Shown here one piece after another: positions 9,100-16,919 of a DNA stretch of 64,000 bases. The position numbers and the translations under genes are program-made. The stretch covers positions 5,332,001-5,396,000 of the forward strand of contig NZ_JAUSYH010000001.1 in the NCBI RefSeq assembly GCF_030816715.1. The letters run 5' to 3'. The notes below the pieces were generated by a model that made no database searches, had not been told where the DNA came from, and saw only the letters and a list, made by a program, of their open reading frames with translations. How positions within the stretch are numbered: position 1 is the first letter of the stretch; each line of letters starts with the position of its first letter. The DNA is from Streptomyces achromogenes (lineage in GTDB: Bacteria; Actinomycetota; Actinomycetes; Streptomycetales; Streptomycetaceae).

Positions 9100-10392
9100 A
9101 TGCCGGAAGCCGCAGCAGCGCCACTCGTCGAACCGCGGCCGCCGCGCAAGCTCTACCGCAGCAGCGACGGACGCTGGCTCGGTGGCGTGGCGCGGGGGCT
9201 CGCCGGGCATCTCGGGCTGCCCGTCGTGTGGGTGCGGCTGGTCTTCGCCGGGCTGTTCATGGCCGATGGTCTCGGCGCCCTGCTCTACGCCGCCTTCTGG
9301 TTCTTCGTCCCGCTCGGGATCGGCGGCGTCGGCGACCAGAAGCCGCCGTCCCTCGTCACCACCGAGACCGCGCCCGACGGCCGCCGCAGACTCGTCGCCC
9401 GCAAGCCGGACAAGGGGCAGATCGTCGCCCTGCTCCTCATGGTCGTCGTCGCCACGGTCTTCGTGGGCAACGTGAACCTGGGCAGCGGCGCCAAGGCGTA
9501 TCTGCTGCCCGCCGTCCTCGTCGGCGCCGGCGTCGCCCTCGTCTGGCGCCAGGCGGACAACGCACGCCGGGCCCGCTGGGTCGAGGTCGGCCGAAGACGC
9601 CGCACGATCACGCTGCTGCGCACCGGCGCCGGCGTCCTGCTGGTCACGGCCGGCGTCTCCGGCACGTTCGTGTTGCAGGGCTCCACGGCCCACCTCGGCT
9701 CCGTCCTGCAGGCGGCGCTCGCCGTCATCGTCGGCATCACCCTGCTCGCCGGCCCCTACCTGGTCCGCATGACCCAGGATCTGTCCGAGGAGCGGCTCAT
9801 GCGCATCCGCGCCCAGGAGCGCGCGGAGGTCGCCGCCCACGTCCACGACTCGGTGCTGCACACCCTGACGTTGATCCAGCGCAACGCGGAGAACGCCGGT
9901 GAGGTGCGCCGCCTCGCCCGCGCGCAGGAGCGCGACCTGCGCACCTGGCTCTACAAGCCCGAGGGCACCGGCAAGGAGGAGGCCGACGAGCCGACCACCG
10001 TCGCCGACGCGGTCCGGCGCAACGCGGCCGAGGTCGAGGACAAGCACGGCGTCCCCATCGAGGTCGTGGTCGTCGGCGACTGCCCGCTCGACGACGGCGT
10101 CGGCGCACAGATGCAGGCCGCGCGCGAGGCGATGGTGAACGCGGCCAAGTACGGTGGCGAGGGCGGCGCCGTGCAGGTCTACGCCGAAGTCGAGGGCAGG
10201 ACGGTCTTCGTGTCCGTACGCGACCGTGGACCGGGCTTCGACCTCGACTCGATACCCGCCGACCGCATGGGCGTCAGAGAATCGATCATCGGCCGCATGG
10301 AGCGCCACGGGGGCACGGCGCGCCTGCGGGCCGTCCCCGACGGGGGCACGGAGGTCGAACTGGAGATGGAGAGGGCGGAGAAGACGTCATGA
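9100..10392 (+). CDS. PspC-fused sensor histidine kinase
   Basis: 430 residues: an N-terminal PspC domain (KLYRSSDGRWLGGVARGLAGHLGLP ... AAFWFFVPLGIGG), about four further membrane helices to residue 215, a dimerisation helix with phospho-acceptor HVHDSVLHTLTLIQRN, and a HATPase_c domain (EAMVNAAKYGGEGG as N box, VRDRGPGFD as G1). This is the NarL/LiaS-type kinase class. The downstream regulator overlaps its end by 4 bases. Start choice is uncertain: ATG 9100 lacks an RBS, while ATG 9064 (12 residues longer) has CGGGGGCG upstream. Confidence 0.9.
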   Translation: MPEAAAAPLVEPRPPRKLYRSSDGRWLGGVARGLAGHLGLPVVWVRLVFAGLFMADGLGALLYAAFWFFVPLGIGGVGDQKPPSLVTTETAPDGRRRLVARKPDKGQIVALLLMVVVATVFVGNVNLGSGAKAYLLPAVLVGAGVALVWRQADNARRARWVEVGRRRRTITLLRTGAGVLLVTAGVSGTFVLQGSTAHLGSVLQAALAVIVGITLLAGPYLVRMTQDLSEERLMRIRAQERAEVAAHVHDSVLHTLTLIQRNAENAGEVRRLARAQERDLRTWLYKPEGTGKEEADEPTTVADAVRRNAAEVEDKHGVPIEVVVVGDCPLDDGVGAQMQAAREAMVNAAKYGGEGGAVQVYAEVEGRTVFVSVRDRGPGFDLDSIPADRMGVRESIIGRMERHGGTARLRAVPDGGTEVELEMERAEKTS

Positions 10393-11132
10393 GCGACCCG
10401 ACCGACACGAACGGCACGACGGGAGCGGGGGCGGCCGAGCCGGCCCAGGCCCCCGGCGACAGCGCGGGCGGGCGCCATGTGCGCGTGGTCCTCGTCGACG
10501 ACCACCGCATGTTCCGTACGGGCGTGCAGGCCGAGATCGGCCAGACGGAGCAGACCGGCGTCGAGGTCGTCGGCGAGGCGGCGGACGTCGACCAGGCGGT
10601 CACCGTCATCACGGCGACCCGGCCCGAGGTGGTCCTTCTCGACGTGCACCTGCCGGGTGGCGGCGGCGTCGAAGTGCTGCGCCGCTGCTCCCCTTTGATG
10701 AGCGACGCCGAGAGGCCCGTGCGCTTCCTCGCCCTGTCCGTGTCGGACGCGGCGGAGGACGTGATCGGGGTGATCCGCGGGGGCGCCCGCGGCTATGTCA
10801 CCAAGACGATCACCGGGACCGACCTGGTGAACTCGATCTTCCGGGTGCAGGAGGGCGACGCCGTCTTCTCGCCGCGCCTCGCCGGGTTCGTCCTCGACGC
10901 CTTCGCCTCGACCGACGCCCCGCCGGTCGACGAGGACCTGGACCGGCTCACCCAGCGCGAGCGTGAGGTCCTGCGGCTCATCGCCCGCGGCTACGCCTAC
11001 AAGGAGATCGCCAAGCAGCTCTTCATCTCCGTCAAGACGGTCGAGTCGCATGTCTCGGCGGTGCTGCGCAAGCTCCAGCTGTCCAACCGGCACGAGCTGA
11101 CCCGCTGGGCCACGGCACGGCGACTGGTCTGA
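10389..11132 (+). CDS. LuxR/NarL-family response regulator
   Basis: 247 residues. Receiver domain: VVLVDDHRMFRTG (acidic pair), PEVVLLDVHLPGGGG (phospho-acceptor Asp), LALSVSD, and VTKT with the conserved Lys. The C-terminal HTH_LuxR is LTQREREVLRLIARGYAYKEIAKQLF ... VKTVESHVSAVLRKL. Its ATG overlaps the kinase stop (ATGA), so the pair is co-translated. The pair would respond to envelope stress sensed with the LiaF-like protein and control an unknown regulon. Confidence 0.95.
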   Translation: MSDPTDTNGTTGAGAAEPAQAPGDSAGGRHVRVVLVDDHRMFRTGVQAEIGQTEQTGVEVVGEAADVDQAVTVITATRPEVVLLDVHLPGGGGVEVLRRCSPLMSDAERPVRFLALSVSDAAEDVIGVIRGGARGYVTKTITGTDLVNSIFRVQEGDAVFSPRLAGFVLDAFASTDAPPVDEDLDRLTQREREVLRLIARGYAYKEIAKQLFISVKTVESHVSAVLRKLQLSNRHELTRWATARRLV

Positions 11133-11180
11133 CGAGGCGAGGCGTCGGCGCACGGTCCTCGGCCGTGTCCTGCCCAGTGC

Positions 11181-11231
11181 CGTGCCATCCGTGCCGTGCC
11201 ATCCCGTGCCATCCCGTGTCGTGCCATCCCG
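11181..11231. repeat. Short tandem repeat CGTGCCATCC
   Basis: Four copies of CGTGCCATCC(C) start at 11181, 11195, 11205 and 11220, in the 140-base spacer between the convergent response regulator and NlpC/P60 genes. Confidence 0.75.
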
Positions 11232-11271
11232 TGCGGGCGTCGCGAGCCGGTGAACCTTTCCGGTCACGGCG

Positions 11272-12348
11272 CTAGACCACCCGTGCGGCGCCCGCGAACG
11301 GCATCTCGTCGATCGGGGCCACGCGCACCGGGGCCGACGGGTTCGGGGCGTGGATCATCTGGCCGTCGCCGATGTAGAGGCCGACGTGGGAGATGCCCGA
11401 GTAGAAGAACACCAGGTCGCCCGGGAGGAGTTCGGAGCGCGACACGCGCTGCCCGGCGCCGATCTGGGCGTAGGTGGTGCGGGGCAGGGAGACCCCCGCG
11501 GAGCGGTAGGCGGCCAGCACGAGTCCCGAGCAGTCGAAGGCGTTCGGCCCGGTGGCCCCCCACACATAGGGGCTGCCGAGCTTGGAGTAGGCGTAGGAGA
11601 CGGCAGCCGCGGCACGGGAGTTGGGGGCGTCGGCACTGCCGGAACCGGGCTTCCCGAGGTCCGTGCGCGCACCGGACGCACCGCGTGAGGCGCGGGCGCC
11701 CGTGCCGCCGCCCGCACTTTCGCCGATCCGGGCCTGCTCCGCAGCCGTCAGCCTCGACAGCAGGCGGCGCGCCGCGTCCAGCTTGCCGGTGATCGTCTCC
11801 TTCTGCTTCTGCAGCTCGGCCCGACGCGTCCGGAGCGCGGTCAGTTCGACACGCGCCGCGCCGCGCAGCTGCTCGATGTCGCGCAGCTGTCCGTGTACCC
11901 GGGCGACGGCGGCGGACTGGCGGGCGCCGGCCCGTTCGGCGAAGGCGGCGCCGTCGAGATAGCGGTCGGGGTCGTCGGAGAGCGCCAACTGCACGGCGGG
12001 GTCGAGGCCGCCGTCGCGGTACTGCGCCGCGGCCATCGAACCCAGCGCGTCGCGCGTGGAGTTGAGCTTCTCCTCCTTGCGCGCCGCCTCGTCCCGCAGG
12101 TTCTTCAGCCGCTGCTCGGCGGCCGTCGCCCGCTCCTTCACGCCGTTGTACTTCTCGGTGGCTTCCTCCGCCTCCTGGTACAGCTTGGCCACCTTCGCCT
12201 TGACCTCGGCCGGAGTCAGCTCCGGCTCGGCCTGCCCGGTCCCGTCGAAGGCGGTCGCCGTCGCGACGCCCGCGAGGGCGAGCGTGAAGGCCGTACGGGC
12301 CGTCCGGCCGCCGAGCGAGCGCTGTCGGGGCTTGCGGTGCGCTGCCAC
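11272..12348 (-). CDS. C40 family peptidase (NlpC/P60), secreted
   Basis: 358 residues. A basic start and hydrophobic segment (TARTAFTLALAGVATATAFD) act as signal peptide. A long Ala/Glu/Lys/Arg coiled coil of about 180 residues without prolines follows, then a linker and the NlpC/P60 domain. Catalytic Cys273 (NAFDCSGL), His321 (ISHVGLYIG) and His333 (MIHAP) are all present, so it should be an active D,L-endopeptidase that cuts peptidoglycan stem peptides. The GTG at 12348 is preferred: GAAAGGA lies 13 bases upstream, while the alternative GTG at 12360 is only 1 base from it. The mRNA leader is long (about 245 bases). Confidence 0.92.
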   Translation of the reverse strand: MAAHRKPRQRSLGGRTARTAFTLALAGVATATAFDGTGQAEPELTPAEVKAKVAKLYQEAEEATEKYNGVKERATAAEQRLKNLRDEAARKEEKLNSTRDALGSMAAAQYRDGGLDPAVQLALSDDPDRYLDGAAFAERAGARQSAAVARVHGQLRDIEQLRGAARVELTALRTRRAELQKQKETITGKLDAARRLLSRLTAAEQARIGESAGGGTGARASRGASGARTDLGKPGSGSADAPNSRAAAAVSYAYSKLGSPYVWGATGPNAFDCSGLVLAAYRSAGVSLPRTTYAQIGAGQRVSRSELLPGDLVFFYSGISHVGLYIGDGQMIHAPNPSAPVRVAPIDEMPFAGAARVV

Positions 12349-12600
12349 GTGGGACTGCACGTCCTTTCGTCGACCGCCCGGCCCGGCCGGCCGCCGCCGG
12401 GAGTGACCCGTGGCTTCCGGCCGGCTCGTGTCAGGCGGTTCCCGGGCCGTCGGGGGAGCGGACGGACGGCCCGGGCCGCGGCTGACGCGTCCGGCGACGT
12501 TCCGCACGGGGAGCGGGCACGCCGCCGGACTTCCTCGGCGGTGGTGGCCGACTGCCGCCCCTGGCCCGGGCGGCGGTGGGGAGCCGGTCACCTGGGGAAG
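12349..12600 (-). promoter_or_regulatory. Long structured 5' leader of NlpC/P60 gene
   Basis: The predicted start near 12595 leaves about 245 untranslated bases. These hold several GC-rich hairpins, the best being CCCGGGCCGTC at 12441-12451 with its complement at 12465-12475 (11 bp). Cell-wall hydrolase genes in Streptomyces often carry ydaO/c-di-AMP riboswitches, but I could not find the aptamer motifs here. Confidence 0.4.
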
Positions 12601-12601
12601 G

Positions 12602-12630
12602 ACGCTAGGCCGGTGATGACGTTTGGGTAA
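12602..12630 (-). promoter_or_regulatory. Promoter of NlpC/P60 gene
   Basis: TTACCC at 12625-12630, a 17-base spacer, TAGCGT at 12602-12607. Confidence 0.45.
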
Positions 12631-12771
12631 CGCGATGTGCGGAAGTGACACGAGCGGACTGCCGAGTGACCGTGTGTGTCCCACTGCCCCGGCCGGATCC
12701 GGCGGGTTCGCGCGGCGCGCTGACCGAAGGCGCGAATCCGGGATCGGCGGCGGCGGCGGGGTGCTATGGCG

Positions 12772-12940
12772 CATATATGCAAGGTCGAGCGGCGGTGCGG
12801 GGGAGACCTGTGGGCGAGCGGCGAGCGGCGAGCGGCGGGCCGTGGGTGGCGGGCCGTGGGCGGCGAGAGCCGTGGGTGGGGGCGAGAGCCGTGGACCGGC
12901 GGCGAAGACCGGGGGTGAGTGGCGGGAGGGGGTGAGGGGG
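12772..12940. repeat. AT-rich palindrome and G-rich short repeats
   Basis: GCATATATGC at 12772-12781 is a perfect palindrome in GC-rich surroundings. It is followed at about 12814-12940 by GCGAGCG and GGCGGGCCGTGGG-type tandem units. No coding sequence is supported between 12631 and 12994. Confidence 0.5.
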
Positions 12941-12980
12941 AGCACCGGGGGCGGTGTCGGGCAGCGTGGGCCGGGCTCAC

Positions 12981-12986
12981 TAGCAT
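12981..12986 (+). promoter_or_regulatory. -10 box placed for a leaderless transcript
   Basis: TAGCAT at 12981-12986 is followed after 8 bases by the ATG at 12995. No Shine-Dalgarno is present. Confidence 0.5.
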
Positions 12987-12994
12987 CCGGCTTC

Positions 12995-13348
12995 ATGGAC
13001 GTACTCATCCACCTCTTCGTCGGCCTGCACATCATCGGCATCGCCTCGCTGCTCGGCGGCTTCCTCACGCAGATGAAGGCGATGGGCCGGGGCACGGCCC
13101 GCTTCGTCCCCGCCATGCTCCACGGCGCGGCGACGATGCTGGTCACGGGAGTGATCCTGGTCGGCCTCAACCAGGCGGACGACCAGAGCGTCAACAACGT
13201 CAAGATCGGTGTGAAGCTGGCGCTGCTGATCGTGATTCTCGGCCTCGTCTACGTGAAGCGCGACGACGAGAAGGTGGAGAAGCCCCTGTTCGCCCTGGTG
13301 GGCCTGCTCACCGTGGCGAACGTCTTCATCGCGGTGCTCTGGACCTGA
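12995..13348 (+). CDS. Small integral membrane protein
   Basis: 117 residues with four hydrophobic helices: FVGLHIIGIASLLGGFL, ARFVPAMLHGAATMLVTGVIL, VKLALLIVILGLVYV and LFALVGLLTVANVFIAVLW. Conserved in Streptomyces as an uncharacterised membrane protein; the fold resembles CopD/DUF2231-like four-helix membrane proteins, but no signature residues justify a name. Its stop lies 23 bases inside the end of the convergent transporter gene. Confidence 0.82.
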   Translation: MDVLIHLFVGLHIIGIASLLGGFLTQMKAMGRGTARFVPAMLHGAATMLVTGVILVGLNQADDQSVNNVKIGVKLALLIVILGLVYVKRDDEKVEKPLFALVGLLTVANVFIAVLWT

Positions 13349-14342
13349 CGCCGGCCCGGACCGAGCCCACCGCTGCCGCCGCGACGACCAGCCACGCCGC
13401 CACGGCGACCCACAGCAGCACCTCGCCCGGCCCGTCCAGTGCCGGGAGGTCGACGGCGACGGCGACGGACAGGGTCGCCGCCGCCGTCATGCCCATGGGG
13501 AACACGGTCGCCCACCGGCGTTCGTCGTAGCGTGGCCGCGGCCACCGCACCTCGGCGACCAGCAGGACCGTGTACCAGGCGTAGTCGAGCACCAGTAGCG
13601 CGACGGTCAGCCCGCGCAGGACGCCGGTGTCGTCGGCGTTCCACAGGTACAGGCCGCCGTCGCCGGCCATGAGGAGTTTCGCGCCCGCGAGCGCGGAGAC
13701 GGCGAGCGCCCCGCCCGCCACCCACTGGTCCCCCGCGCCCTCCGCCGGCTGCCGGAGGTCGAAGAGGCCCAGGGCGACGCCGTACAGCACCAGACCGAGC
13801 CAGAACAGCACGAGCGCGGTGTGCGCGAGCCAGGCCGCCGCCTCCGCCTTCGCCAGCACCGCGCCGAGCACGGCCAGGCTCTGGGTCGCGACGCAGCACA
13901 GGAACACCGCACCGGGCATGCGGCGCTTCCACCGCCCCACGACCGTCACGATCAGCACCGGCCACAGCGCCGCGGCAAGCGCCAGCAGCGCCTCGGCCAC
14001 GGTCTGCCGGCCCCGCGCGGAGATCTGCGTGCCGAGCACGGCCGTCGCCGCGACGGCGGTCGGGGCCCCCGGCGTGCCCGCCTCGGCGCGCCACCGCTCG
14101 CGCTCCCGCACCAGCCGGACGACGAAGTCCGCGGCGAGCGCGACCCAGGCGAGGCCCGCCATCGTCAGCCAGACGAGGGACAGCGCCTCGTGCCCGGCCA
14201 GATGCAGCCCGACCGACACGATGCCGGTCGCCATGACGGCCGTCCCGGACGCCGGCCGGCGGCGCGCCCACCAGTCGCGGAGCCGGGAGCGCGGGGAGGG
14301 CGAGGCGGGCGGGGGCGAGCTGGGAGGGGGGAAGCCGGGCAT
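13326..14342 (-). CDS. SLAC1/TehA-type membrane transporter
   Basis: 338 residues with about ten hydrophobic helices after a Pro/Ser-rich start: SGTAVMATGIVSVGLHLAGHEALSL, then helices to VLLWVAVAAWLVVAAAAVGSV. The pattern GTAVMATGIVSVGL in helix 1 is that of the voltage-dependent anion channel/tellurite-resistance (TehA, C4-dicarboxylate) family, which exports anions or small organic acids. Substrate not predictable. TAGCAT at 14350-14355 lies 7 bases before the ATG, with no RBS, so the message is probably leaderless. Confidence 0.8.
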   Translation of the reverse strand: MPGFPPPSSPPPASPSPRSRLRDWWARRRPASGTAVMATGIVSVGLHLAGHEALSLVWLTMAGLAWVALAADFVVRLVRERERWRAEAGTPGAPTAVAATAVLGTQISARGRQTVAEALLALAAALWPVLIVTVVGRWKRRMPGAVFLCCVATQSLAVLGAVLAKAEAAAWLAHTALVLFWLGLVLYGVALGLFDLRQPAEGAGDQWVAGGALAVSALAGAKLLMAGDGGLYLWNADDTGVLRGLTVALLVLDYAWYTVLLVAEVRWPRPRYDERRWATVFPMGMTAAATLSVAVAVDLPALDGPGEVLLWVAVAAWLVVAAAAVGSVRAGVRSRAPR

Positions 14343-14349
14343 GCGGCCG

Positions 14350-14355
14350 ATGCTA
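14350..14355 (-). promoter_or_regulatory. -10 box of transporter gene, leaderless type
   Basis: TAGCAT on the minus strand, 7 bases before the ATG at 14342. Confidence 0.5.
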
Positions 14356-14414
14356 GAGAGCGCGGTGGGGCGGCACCGGGCGGCGCGCCCCACACGACAA
14401 CTCCTGGCACCCTG

Positions 14415-14530
14415 GCCGACCGCCGACCGCCGACCGCCGACCGCCGACCGCCGACCGCCGACCGCCGACCGCCGACGCCGACCTATCGGCTGCCATACGA
14501 CCGCCGACCTATCGGCGCCGACCGATCGGC
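14415..14530. repeat. CGCCGAC heptamer array followed by three 14-bp palindromes
   Basis: Eight perfect head-to-tail copies of CGCCGAC occupy 14421-14476. They run directly into palindromes GCCGACCTATCGGC at 14477-14490 and 14503-14516, and GCCGACCGATCGGC at 14517-14530. The array lies between the transporter start and the hydrolase stop. It may come from slippage of the palindrome half-site, or be an operator cluster. Confidence 0.85.
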
Positions 14531-14565
14531 TGCCTACCGACCGCGGCCCGGCGGACGGTCCTGCG

Positions 14566-15291
14566 TCACTTCAGGTGCCGGTCCAGGAACCGGCATCCGT
14601 CCTCCAGCTCGAACGACGGGGTGCCGGTGTGCCCGCCCAGATTGGCGTGCAGCGTCTTCTCCTTGCTGCCGAAGGCGTCGAACAGGTCCAGGGCCCGTTG
14701 CCGGGGATTGCCCTCGTCGTCCCACTGCAACAGGAACAGCAGCGGAACGGTGACCTGCCGGGCCTCCTCGCGCTGGGCGCGGGGCACGTACCCTCCGGCG
14801 AAGAAGCCGGCCGCCGCGATGCGCGGCTCGACCACCGCCAGCCGGATGCCGAGGGCGGTCCACCCTCCCGAGTACCCGACCGGTCCGCCGATCCCGGGCA
14901 GCTCGAGGAGGGCGTCCAACGTGGTCCGCCATTCCGGGACGGCCCCTTCGACCAGCGGGCCGACGAGGGACTCGAAGATCTCGTCGAGCGGCTCCCCCGC
15001 CCGCATCGCCCGCCGGAGATCGGCGCGGGCCTGCTCGGCGGCGGCGGAAGGGGGACGGTCACCGCATCCGGCGGCGTCGATGGTGGCCACCGCGTAGCCG
15101 CGCGCCGCGATGTACCGGGCCCGGGCCACCAGGCGGGGATCCGCCTTGGGCAGGCCGTTGTTGTGGGCCATCAGGATCAGCGGGACCGGTGCGGCGGACT
15201 CGGGCGTCCACAGGGTGCCGGGGATCTCGCCGAGGGTGAATTCGCGCTCGAGGACACCGTCGTCGAGGCGCTGCGCGGAAGTGAATCGCAT
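14566..15291 (-). CDS. Alpha/beta hydrolase (dienelactone hydrolase-like)
   Basis: 241 residues with the alpha/beta hydrolase order: PLILMAHNNGLPKADPRLVARARYIAARGYAVATIDAAGCGDRP, nucleophile elbow GYSGG (Ser), LLFLLQWDDEGNP with the acidic residue, and GGHTGTPSFE with the His. Small cytoplasmic hydrolase of unknown ester or lactone substrate. GAAAGG lies about 8 bases before the ATG. A short reading frame with a strong RBS precedes it (15337-15390). Confidence 0.85.
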   Translation of the reverse strand: MRFTSAQRLDDGVLEREFTLGEIPGTLWTPESAAPVPLILMAHNNGLPKADPRLVARARYIAARGYAVATIDAAGCGDRPPSAAAEQARADLRRAMRAGEPLDEIFESLVGPLVEGAVPEWRTTLDALLELPGIGGPVGYSGGWTALGIRLAVVEPRIAAAGFFAGGYVPRAQREEARQVTVPLLFLLQWDDEGNPRQRALDLFDAFGSKEKTLHANLGGHTGTPSFELEDGCRFLDRHLK

Positions 15292-15336
15292 GGTCGTGCC
15301 TTTCGGGAATGCGCTGGAACGGCGCTCCCGGACGAC

Positions 15337-15390
15337 CTATCGCCCGACCGTGACCCCGGAGGGGAGCACCCATGTCGATACAGCGTTCAC
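15337..15390 (-). CDS. Possible 17-residue upstream peptide
   Basis: GTG AAC GCT ... TAG encodes MNAVSTWVLPSGVTVGR. A strong Shine-Dalgarno (AGGAGG within GAGGAGGTGG) lies 8 bases before the GTG, and a promoter lies at 15428-15457. The stop is 45 bases before the hydrolase start. No repeated codon suggests amino-acid sensing; a coupling or regulatory role is inference. Confidence 0.4.
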   Translation of the reverse strand: MNAVSTWVLPSGVTVGR

Positions 15391-15427
15391 GGGTACCACC
15401 TCCTCGTTCTCTCGCACGGCCTCCGGG

Positions 15428-15457
15428 AAACTAGCAGCGGTGGGCGTGGTCCGCCAA
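15428..15457 (-). promoter_or_regulatory. Promoter of hydrolase transcript
   Basis: TTGGCG at 15452-15457, an 18-base spacer, TAGTTT at 15428-15433. Confidence 0.5.
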
Positions 15458-15528
15458 CGGGTTTTCCGCGCAGGTTCCCCGGCCGGTGCCGAGCGGCGGC
15501 GCCGCACTCCCCGGTCCGGCCGCCGCCC

Positions 15529-16902
15529 TCAGGCCGGGCGCACCACGCGGTGGACGCCGGACTCGGCGTCGTAGTGGATCGACTCCTCGCGCACGTAGGC
15601 GCCTGGCTTGGGCGAGTGGATCATCATGCCGTTGCCGATGCAGATGCCGACGTGGCTGAGGTCGCCGTAGAAGAAGACCAGGTCGCCGGGCCGGGCGTCG
15701 GCGGGGGAGACCGTGACGCCGGCGTTGGCCTGGTCGTGGGCGCTGCGGGGCAGGGTGACCGCGGCGGCCTTCCAGGCGGCCTGGGTGAGGCCGGAGGAGT
15801 CGTAGGACCCGGGTCCGGTCGCGCCCCACACGCACGGCTTCCCGATCTGCGCTCGGGCGAAGGCGAGGGCCTTCTCGGCCTTGGTGGCGTACGAAGCGTC
15901 CGCGGTGGAGCCTGAGGAGTGCACCGTGCCGGTCGGCGACGCCGCGGGCGCAGCCGCCGCGGCCGAGGTCCCCGAGCCCGTCGACGCCATGGAGGGGGAC
16001 ACCGGGCCCGCCGCCGAAACGGCGGGCGGAGCCGCCGAGTCCGGAGAATCCATGCCCGCCCACGACGCGGCCGGGGACGGCGTGCCCGGCGATTCCGTGC
16101 CCGGCGACCCGCCGCCGCTCTCCTGCCAGGCGGTCTGCTGCGCGCTCTGCTGCGCGGCCTGCCGGGCCGCCGCCTGCCGGCGGGCGAGCTCCGCCGCCGC
16201 GCGCGCGGCCTCCTCCTGCTGCTGCCTCTCGATCGACGCGAGGCGCGCCTGCTCCTGGGCCGCCAGCAGGGACAGCAGCTCGCGCGCGTCGCCGAGCTTC
16301 TTCTGGACGGCGGCCTTGGCGGTCCGCAGGCCGTGCTGCGGATCGGTGGGCGTCGCTCGGCTCTCGGCGGTCTCCCGGGTCACCTGGCGGGTCTTCGTCG
16401 TGGCCGGCCGCTCGGCGACGTAGTCGTCGACGGCGCCCTGCCGGCGGCCGGCCGGCCGGTCCGTCGGCCGGTCCGTCAGCCCGTTACGGCCGACGTGGTC
16501 CTGCCGGGTGTCCGCGAGGGGGAAGGCCGCGGTGTCGGGCGCGGAGGCGCCGGTGCGGTACCGGGCCGCGGCCCGGCGACCCGGTTCCGTACGCGCCTCG
16601 TCGGGCTTCCGGGTGCGCTGGGGAGCGACCTCGTCGAGGAGGCCGTCCACGCGGGTGCGCTGCTTGGTCGTCTTCTCCTTGGCGGAGGTGTTCTTCTCGG
16701 TCGCCGACTCCGCCTGGCGGTAGAGGTCGTCGACCTTCTTCTCGACCTCCTCCAGGCTCGGCCTGCCGTCGGCCGACTCGGCGGCGTTCGCCGACTGGGA
16801 GAGCAGGGCCACGGACGTGAGGGCCGCGGTGGCGAGGGCGGGGGGACGTATGCCCGCCACACGCGAACCCGCGGAGCGTGGCCTGCGGTGCTGCGACGCC
16901 AA
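15529..16902 (-). CDS. Degenerate NlpC/P60 protein, catalytic Cys replaced by Ser
   Basis: 457 residues: TTG start, Ala-rich signal peptide ending SANAAESAD, coiled-coil region, a long Ala/Gln/Ser/Pro linker and a C-terminal NlpC/P60 domain. The nucleophile position is Ser369 (TGPGSYDSSGL; codon TCC at 15796-15798, one base from TGC), while His417 (LSHVGICIG) remains. The coiled coil carries about ten prolines (VAPQ, KPDE, EPGR, RPTD, RPAG, TPTD and others), where the paralogue at 11272 has none. The frame is intact and the RBS (GGAAGGAG, 9 bases before TTG) is good, so it is expressed or only recently inactive. It is either a non-catalytic wall-binding protein or a decaying gene. A riboswitch-like leader precedes it. 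Confidence 0.85.
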   Translation of the reverse strand: MASQHRRPRSAGSRVAGIRPPALATAALTSVALLSQSANAAESADGRPSLEEVEKKVDDLYRQAESATEKNTSAKEKTTKQRTRVDGLLDEVAPQRTRKPDEARTEPGRRAAARYRTGASAPDTAAFPLADTRQDHVGRNGLTDRPTDRPAGRRQGAVDDYVAERPATTKTRQVTRETAESRATPTDPQHGLRTAKAAVQKKLGDARELLSLLAAQEQARLASIERQQQEEAARAAAELARRQAAARQAAQQSAQQTAWQESGGGSPGTESPGTPSPAASWAGMDSPDSAAPPAVSAAGPVSPSMASTGSGTSAAAAAPAASPTGTVHSSGSTADASYATKAEKALAFARAQIGKPCVWGATGPGSYDSSGLTQAAWKAAAVTLPRSAHDQANAGVTVSPADARPGDLVFFYGDLSHVGICIGNGMMIHSPKPGAYVREESIHYDAESGVHRVVRPA

Positions 16903-16919
16903 GGGAGGCGACTCCTTCC

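Noticed and set aside
12349..12600. ydaO riboswitch in the first NlpC/P60 leader, or an RNase P-like GAGGAAGTCCGG (12525-12536)
   Set aside because: Only isolated short matches; neither the motif order nor a closing stem is present.
14415..14530. CRISPR array
   Set aside because: Units are 7 bp without unique spacers and there are no cas genes.
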